NCBI GenBank assembly: GCA_021904315.1
Contig: CM038923.1
Coordinates: 4,216,001 to 4,280,000 of the forward strand
DNA length: 64,000 bases
Direction of reading: 5' to 3'
Source of the DNA: Sphagnum magellanicum
Taxonomy: Eukaryota; Streptophyta; Sphagnopsida; Sphagnales; Sphagnaceae
Shown: positions 58,215 through 64,000 of the stretch, piece after piece
Layout of the letters: every line of letters begins with the position of its first letter
Position numbering within the stretch: the first letter of the stretch is position 1
Notes under the pieces: model-generated
The model's input: the letters and a program-made list of their open reading frames with translations, nothing else
Told to the model about the DNA's origin: nothing
The model's database searches: none
Translations under genes and position numbers: made by a program

Positions 58215-58830
58215 AGGTAGGCTTATGCTAGGTGGGTTTTGAATCATCCATCCATCCACAAGAGTTTCTTTGCCAACTTTGGTCATAGAGGAAAGTCGAA
58301 AAGTTGAAGGAATCGTGTTTGGCGAAATGCTAAAACCTTTTCTCTAAATATGGCAACTTCAAAAAAATAAATTGTCATAATATATGATGGCAGCTTTGAG
58401 CCATTTCTTCCCCCCAGAAAACCTTTGTACCTATAGTACTAGCTCTTTTTTCTTTTTTTGTTTTTGTCATTGGGATGTGAAACTTTGTCAAAAAAAGAAA
58501 CACTACTCTCGAGTCTTTGGTTTGTTTCCTGTAGCCTTAATTTTTTTATTATTGGTAAAATTTGGTGCAAAAGTAAAAGTAAGAAATTCAAAATAAAAAA
58601 TGAAGTGATTTTTGAGGTTTTCCATCAGCAGAAGTCAGGAAAAAAAAAAGTAAAAAAATTGCAAATTTTTCTCTATTTGGTTTTCAGTGTGCAGCCAAAA
58701 GTATAGGAAGATTATCAAAGATTTTAACTTCATATCTTGGTGAATAGCCATATTTAGCAAAATCCTCCTAGGATGATTGCCACCTTTGTTACATCTTCCT
58801 AGGACAATCGCCACTTTGGCTGCAAATAGA
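58215..58830 (+). repeat. Dispersed repeat copy 2 (TAGCCA-type family)
   Basis: Best partner of 7000-7990: ATCATCCATCCATCCACAAG, AGAGGAAAGTCG, AAAATGAAGTGATTTTTGAG and a run of AGCCA motifs ending CGCCACTTTGGCTGC. It lies inside the long-TIR element. The open frames at 58384-58596 and 58458-58706 overlap it and have no coding signature. Confidence 0.6.
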
Positions 58831-59920
58831 AGTTCACAAAAGAAACACTGGTCTACTTACTGATTTGGAGTTTGGACAATTTGGAATCAAGATGTTCAAC
58901 TTGCTGACACTGCAATTGCCTAAAGTACGTAGCTGCCCTCAAACATCATCCTTCTTTTAATCCATCCTCTGACTTACTTATCACTGACTCCTTGAGAGTT
59001 CTTGTCATCTACACTTGAAACTCGAGGGGCTAATGCAGTTGAAAATGAAACTTGAAAGCAGCCATGATGCATCATCATCATCATCCATGATAAAACGACA
59101 GTAAGGATTGAAACTTGAAAGTAAAACATGATGGCCTCCTCAAATCTGGCGGGCCATTCATCACCTCTGTGAAGTCATCAGTTGATAGTTGATATATAAG
59201 CATAGTATACCATGGTGTCAGATTTCTTTGGTAAGTTTGGTGCCACTCATAAATAACTATTGAATTTCTCTCATGTTCTCCACTTTGGAATAATGCTGGT
59301 GACTGCTCTCTCTGTTTCTCTTGCTCTAATGCTGGCTGGTTGGGGAACATGGAGTAGGCGAGGGGACTTCCTCTCTATTTTTATTTGGTTCCTCAAAAAA
59401 GGAACTTCCTCCCGCCCTTTCCACAACCCAGTAGGATTTGCTTGTTCCCTTTTTTCTTATTGACTTAAAAATCATGACCGACATAAAGGATGGCGACCCA
59501 ATTGCACAACGTTTATGTATGTATATACCCCTCACTAGAATAAAGTGTGAAACCCAACATACCACAACCAATGGTTCCTTCCTTATGTGCACATTTGGTG
59601 CTTTGCAAGTTACAACTATTTAGATCTCTAGACTCTAAATATGCAGACTTGAAAGCTTGTGGTACCCAGTCCCTTGTCCTATACTGGTTCCCTTTTTTGC
59701 AATGGATTTGTCCCATTTGTGGCCCCCAAACAAGAATAAAAACGGGTGTAGCCTAGTACTGGGGGGAAGTCCTTGCCTTTGCCCTGGGAAGGAAAAAGGA
59801 TTTTGCTTTGAACTATATATATATATATATATATATATTCTTTCCCTATTTGGCAGGTCCCTATTTTATTCTTTCTCCTCTGTTCCAAAAAGATTAGAAG
59901 AAGAAACCTTTGCAAATTAA
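58831..59920. other. Unassigned interior of the long-TIR element
   Basis: CATCAT microsatellite at 59067-59086 and TA run at 59815-59838. Several short overlapping frames on both strands (59081-59920) share no recognisable domain. Confidence 0.3.
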
Positions 59921-60900
59921 AATGACTTGCAGAGCCCTGACTGGCAGGCCTTCTGCCATGATAAAGTCAATGACGTGGGCAAAGTGAAGTGCACGTACAA
60001 GGACATCAACCTAGCCTAAAAAGACAAAGTACAAACTTGGTCATTTGGAGCAACACTTATAATGAGCTTGTTGGGGGGCTTTTTAGAAAACTGGGACACA
60101 AGAGGACATTGGAAAGGGAGAAACTTTTTCAGTCGGAGGGCCTTTTAACTTCCGAGAATGATTCCAGTAAAGACTGCAGCCCTCAAGAGGACCCATTGCT
60201 TAGGCAATTAACGTGGGATAATGGATGATGGCATGGAAGGTGCTGATGTTTCAGTGTCTGCTGATCAATGTTGGTGTTCCAACCTTGGAATAACCACATG
60301 GGTATTGCCACATTCCGCTCAAATTTGTTCTACAGGCTAAGTTGCAACAATGAGACGTATCATGTCAAATTACATGGAAGTAAGAAAAGTTTGGCATCTC
60401 CCACTCATGGAGAAGTAATACGATGCAGATTCCCCACATTGATGGTTTTGGGTATTATTTTGTTGACAAGTTCAAAAGCAGTACAAGATAGTGGATCTCA
60501 TTAGCTTCTAAGGAGTGATAGGTAGTCCCTGGAATTAGTGGGATATCTTGTGCACCAACTTAAAATGTAATTTGACAGGGATCCCAATTCATATGTGGGC
60601 TAGTCTAGTGAGCAATTTCATTACCACAAGATGCTCAATTCAGAGTTGGAAAACACTTTTGCTTTGAGTGGACACAAGTGCCAGTTGTTGCAGGACTTTG
60701 CTGACAAACTCTCTAGAAGTTCAAACGCAGATGAAGACACAATTCACACAACTTGGTTTCAGGCCATAGTGGCTATCCTTTTCAGGCAATATGGTCCGTT
60801 GGTCATGGCCTATTTTTATTTATTTATTTATTTATTTCAGTTGAGATGTTCACACTTCACACTTCAAATGAGGTAGGGATCAGGGATCTATCTACTAAGG
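59921..60900 (+). pseudogene. Gene-fragment-like sequence inside the long-TIR element
   Basis: Less AT-rich than the rest of the element. Plus-strand frames at 59989-60228, 60268-60504 and 60631-60876 contain coding-like stretches (for example NELVGGLFRKLGHKRTLERE; SGHKCQLLQDFADKLSRSSN), but with stops between them. A TTATTTATTTCAG at 60826-60840 is a good splice-acceptor match. No family recognised. In Mutator-like elements such interiors are often captured pieces of host genes; that is inference here. No transposase motif was seen. Confidence 0.28.
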
Positions 60901-60920
60901 GAGATATTTTGTTTGTTTGT

Positions 60921-61244
60921 TTGTTGGCCTTGCCCACCAAGGCAAGAAGGATATTGTGTTTAGATTCATTATAGAGTATAGTAGCTTAAAGGATTTTGGC
61001 CCCCCCATGTAATAATAATAGGTCTATTTTTATATGAGGATTTTTTGAAAGATGCTATTTTGGGTGCTTGTGTTGAAACTTGAGATTAGTTATAGAGTTA
61101 TAATACCTTGAAAGATTTTGGTTTTTTTTTGACGATTTTTTGAAGATTATATTTTTGCATGGTGAAATATTTGGGTTTCCATAATTCTTCTTTTGCTTTA
61201 AGATACCTTTTAAATGTAAATGGTCACTGTGTGACGCACCCCTT
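60921..61244 (-). repeat. Right terminal inverted repeat
   Basis: Reverse complement of 57389-57740, with some indels. Outer end ACCATTTACATT and GGGGTGCGTCACACAGTG read inward. A GTTT run (60909-60923) marks the inner boundary. Confidence 0.65.
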
Positions 61245-61302
61245 CTTTAAGATTCTCACATTGAGATCTTCCAAACCATGTTGATCCCCATCTTGCTCTT
61301 GG

Positions 61303-61867
61303 TACTATACAACACAAACGGGTTTGGAACCAAAACTATGTATGATTACTACATAGTTATGAAATTCATTATCTTGGTTGCAAAATTATTCTTTCACCCT
61401 TCTATTGTTTATGCAAGCCTCACCATTCTCTTACCATTAACTAAACACAAACAACACCAAAGCCATTCAAAACCAAAAGTTTTTCAAAACCAAAACTTCA
61501 ATTTTAACAAACTTTCACATGTTTCCTTGTGATTAATTGTGGAATCACATGGGGAACCTTGTGGTGGATAAGCTTTAGGAAATTTCTTGACTAGTTTCTT
61601 TTTAGTTGGTATATAAATGAGTGTTTGTGACCTTGAGAAACACCTTCATTTGTACAAAGTTATTGTGTGAATGTAAAGTTTGTTAAAATTGAAATTTTGG
61701 TTTTGAATGGTTTTGGTGTTGTTTGTGTTTAGTTCATGGTAGGAGAATGGTGAGGCTTGCATAGACAATAGAAGGATGAGGGAATAATTTTGCAACCAAG
61801 AACATAAATTTCATAGCTATGTAGTAATCATACATAGTTTCGGTTCCAAATTCGTTCGTGTTGTACA
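61303..61867. repeat. Large inverted repeat: arms 218 and 200 bp, spacer ~147 bp
   Basis: Left arm 61303-61520 and right arm 61668-61867 are reverse complements at about 88 % by eye. The left arm has ~17 extra bases from a small internal duplication of AAAACCAAAAG. Landmarks: ACTATGTATGATTACTACAT, TTATGCAAGCCTCACCATTC and ATTTTAACAAACTTT. Each arm, read from its outer end inward, gives a similar peptide (TMYDYYIVMKF versus TMYDYYIAMKF). Immediately outside the long-TIR element, but distinct from it. Confidence 0.8.
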
Positions 61868-61913
61868 TCTTTTTGGTTTCGTTGCTGAGACCCGAGTCTA
61901 TGCTCTTTGTGTT

Positions 61914-62326
61914 GTGAAACTTGATTGTATCGTTGAAAGTTTGGTAAGAAGAAGAGAAACAAAGGAAAGAAAAAAACAAATTATTATTTTTGTTTTAAAA
62001 CAAGAGATGCAAGGTGACTTGTTTATCCCTGAATCATGGACAGATTTGACAACATGGGTGAAAGAGATTCAGCTTGTGGCAATGGAGATCATGAGAGGCA
62101 AACCAAGCTGAGTTTGGTGCACGATTAGGCACGTAAAGCAACATCATGAAGACCATAAACATGAGTCATTATGTCTGACCCCAAGCTTGCTTTTGGATAT
62201 TACTTGTAATCCTAAGCATGAACTAAAGTTGGATTTGTGGGAATCTGAAAAGATTCGTAAAGAAAAATTGCAGGCAAGAAAGGAAATGAAGATGGCACGT
62301 GTTAAGCTATATGAGAAAATGTAAAT
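61914..62326 (+). pseudogene. Coding-like fragment, Lys-rich C-terminus, unidentified
   Basis: Frame at 61914-62111 includes IPESWTDLTTWVKEIQLVAM and stops. A second frame around 62148-62326 contains SLLLDITCNPKHELKLDLWE, then a basic helical end (KIRKEKLQARKEMKMARVKL) and a stop. The amphipathic charged helix suggests real coding ancestry. No family recognised, and whether the two pieces belong together is unknown. Confidence 0.28.
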
Positions 62327-62380
62327 AGAAGTTTATAAATGATAGTGAGTGTTCATGAATAAGCTCATGTTCATTAGACC

Positions 62381-63240
62381 TTGTTGAAACCTTTAGATTT
62401 TTTATATAAAATGATGCACTCCCAAGTCCCTAGTTAGTCCCAAGTTGGGGCTAAGTTACTCAAGTTGCGGAATTGTGGGGGATTCGGGGCACGTTCCCAG
62501 CTCTCAGCATTAAAAGGGGTAGAGGGGTGTGCTGAAGCTTCAAGATGGGACTAGGAAGAGGACAAGCTATTCACTTACTCGAACCTGCATCAAAAACCAA
62601 CCAACAAGTTGGTTAGTTCATTTTCTCGAGCACCTTTGGTGTTAGGACAAGCCACGAGCAACTCTGGACTCATTTGACTCACCACGGCCCGAACTCGGGG
62701 GAAGCCACCACCTTCCCCCATATAGTATACTTTGTGCCTTTCTGCGTCACCCACATCCGAATGGCTTTTTGTCACAAGACTCCCAAGGAGGAGCCCCGAA
62801 ACTGTCCCAATTTGGACTCCCAAGACTTTAAGCGATCATAACTCTTTGCTCAGACCTCTAATTGGGATGAAGTCTAAAGCAAAGTTGTAGCTCTCCTCGA
62901 GTGCTTTCCAACGATGTGTCGCATTCCACTTGAACACACTAAGGTCGGGTCGATTCCCAACTTGTAATGCTCGGGAGTCAAATTGCCAATTTGATTCCAA
63001 GCCCTTCTTTTTGCCATAACTTGTGCTAGAGATGTCCAAATGGCCAATTTGAGGCCATTTTCGACATCTACACTTCAATAGCTTTCCAATAATATAAAGA
63101 ACACCCCAATGCAAGGTGTTTTGACCCTTGCAATCGAACTCTAAAGTTTCGAGAGTCTCGGAGGACTCTCAAGTCCCAATTTCGGGAGTGTGAGTTTCAT
63201 CTTCAGACTTCCCTCAAAGTAGGGTTGCGACATAAAAAGT
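62381..63240. other. GC-richer, LTR- or leader-like sequence
   Basis: Begins near TGTTGAAACC; contains GCATTAAAAGGGG, and dense TCCCAA/GGAGTC words. It gives open frames on the minus strand (62590-62823 and 62836-63114) without a recognised domain; one has balanced composition (GNRPDLSVFKWNATHRWKAL). Style and composition are those of LTR/leader sequence of plant gypsy elements, but a second LTR, primer site or coding region is not in the window, so this is tentative. Confidence 0.33.
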
Positions 63241-63389
63241 GTTGTAGGTTGAAAGAAATAAAAAGAATATTAGTGTGAACCCCGTGCATAATGCACAAGT
63301 GTGTTATTTCAACAATGTTTGGTTGATGTTTTTGGTTTTTAAAAAAAACTTTTCTTTTCAAACAATTGTTGGTCCCCCCCCGCTGCCCC

Positions 63390-63590
63390 GGTCCTTCACA
63401 TTTCCCACTCCGGTTCTTTACCCTGTCGACCCCCCCACCTAGTCCTTCACATTTCCCACTCCGGTTCTTTAACCCATCGAGCCCTCCTGCTCGGTCTTTC
63501 GCATTTCCCACTCCGGTTCTTTAACCCGTGGATCCCCCCCGCCCGGTCCTTCACATTTCCCATTCCAGTTCTTTAACCTTTCGGTTTCGA
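63390..63590. repeat. Minisatellite, 51-52 bp unit, four copies
   Basis: Units start at 63390, 63441, 63493 and 63545 with RGTCYTTCRCATTTCCCAYT then CCGGTTCTTTA. A variable CCCCCC-rich spacer follows each unit. The last copy merges into GGTTTCGATTCTTGAGAACC. Confidence 0.88.
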
Positions 63591-64000
63591 TTCTTGAGAA
63601 CCCAACAGGAACAAAAGAACCGTCGGTTCCTTTCATTTCAACAACCTTGCCGAACTGATGGTTTTCGTGGAGGAACTGTCACTTTGTTGGCCGGTTCTTT
63701 GACTTTGACATTATTTTGAGGCCCATAACTATGTACCAAGATCCTCCCCTATAGAAATCGGCAGGCAAGTATCGGGTATGAAGGTCCTGGACTGACGGTT
63801 CTCAAAGATCCAAAGATCTGACTTTGTAAATCGCAGTCCAATTGAAAAGAACCAATGGTTTTTCTCTGGTTCTATAAACATTGTTCTTCGAAAAAATTCG
63901 AAAAACCCGCTGATTATTTTTCGGTGTTTTCAAGAAACGTACCGATTCTAGCCAACCGGTGGTTCTTCGCCGGTTCTTTTAAGAAATGTTGTGCTCCTTT
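63591..64000. other. GGTTCTT/AAGAACC-rich sequence to the window edge
   Basis: Short words GGTTCTTTGA, CCGGTTCTT and AAGAACC recur irregularly on both strands, evidently part of the same repeat unit as the minisatellite and cut by the window end. The 63-codon frame at 63528-63719 has no independent support. Confidence 0.4.

Larger units (their letters stand above)
57389..61244. mobile_element. 3.9 kb element with ~330 bp terminal inverted repeats
   Basis: Left arm 57389-57740 and right arm 60921-61244 are reverse complements with moderate divergence. The outer ends read GGGGTGTCACACTGTGG (left, after a G run) and, inward from the right, GGGGTGCGTCACACAGTG. Shared inner words include CCATTTACATT, CATAATTCTTC(inverse), AACACAATATCC and TTGCCTTGGT. 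Long TIRs with no transposase fit a non-autonomous Mutator-like element, but no 9 bp duplication could be found at the flanks, so the superfamily is not settled. The interior contains microsatellites, a foldback, one copy of the TAGCCA repeat and gene-fragment-like sequence. Confidence 0.62.

Overview
This looks like repeat-dense, AT-rich nuclear DNA from a land plant with a fairly large genome. The evidence is tRNA-derived SINEs, Tourist-like (PIF/Harbinger) MITEs with TTA target duplications, a decayed Ty3/gypsy polyprotein, many other inverted-repeat elements, and no bacterial or organellar gene organisation. I cannot name the species. No open frame longer than about 150 codons exists, and the longest ones lie in tandem repeats or simple sequence. 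I could not confirm any intact host gene. The best candidate is a small spliced frame at 315-1621, whose three putative exons keep phase across consensus splice sites.

Layout. 1-9 kb is less AT-rich. It holds a complete SINE with target duplications, the candidate spliced gene, a ~162 bp tandem array (4822-5345), one copy of a dispersed repeat (7000-7990) and purine-rich microsatellites. 9-10.2 kb holds two PIF/Harbinger-type MITEs; the second carries a nested SINE and a nested foldback. 11.7-16.1 kb is a degenerate Ty3/gypsy gag-protease-RT relic, pierced by two MITEs. 16.7-18.5 kb holds two related MITEs in opposite orientation. 18.5-34 kb is AT-rich with old repeats, a GC-richer island (28.2-29.05 kb), a decayed unidentified minus-strand coding region (31.5-33.5 kb) and a 206 bp tandem array. 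23.5-24.8 kb and 34.6-36.15 kb are two tracts of degenerate CTAGG/TTAACC-type short repeats, each with a tRNA-like segment on its left side. 36-57 kb is mostly AT-rich relic DNA with further MITEs, a SINE fragment, tandem duplications and foldbacks. 57.4-61.2 kb is a 3.9 kb element with ~330 bp terminal inverted repeats. 61.3-61.9 kb is a separate large inverted repeat. 62-64 kb is GC-richer LTR-like sequence and a 51-52 bp minisatellite.

The main discovery candidate is a set of MITEs sharing termini of the form GGGTS(A/C)AA..CACACTA. They occur at 11854, 14078, 16711, 17729, 42962 and 45298, with a possible larger relative at 20635. They appear to make 4 bp target duplications. In two cases the host sequence is the gypsy reading frame: removing the MITE plus one 4 bp repeat leaves that frame in register, which supports both the boundaries and the duplication length. 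Four bases does not fit the usual plant superfamilies (TA Mariner, TTA/TAA PIF, 3 bp CACTA, 8 bp hAT, 9 bp Mutator).
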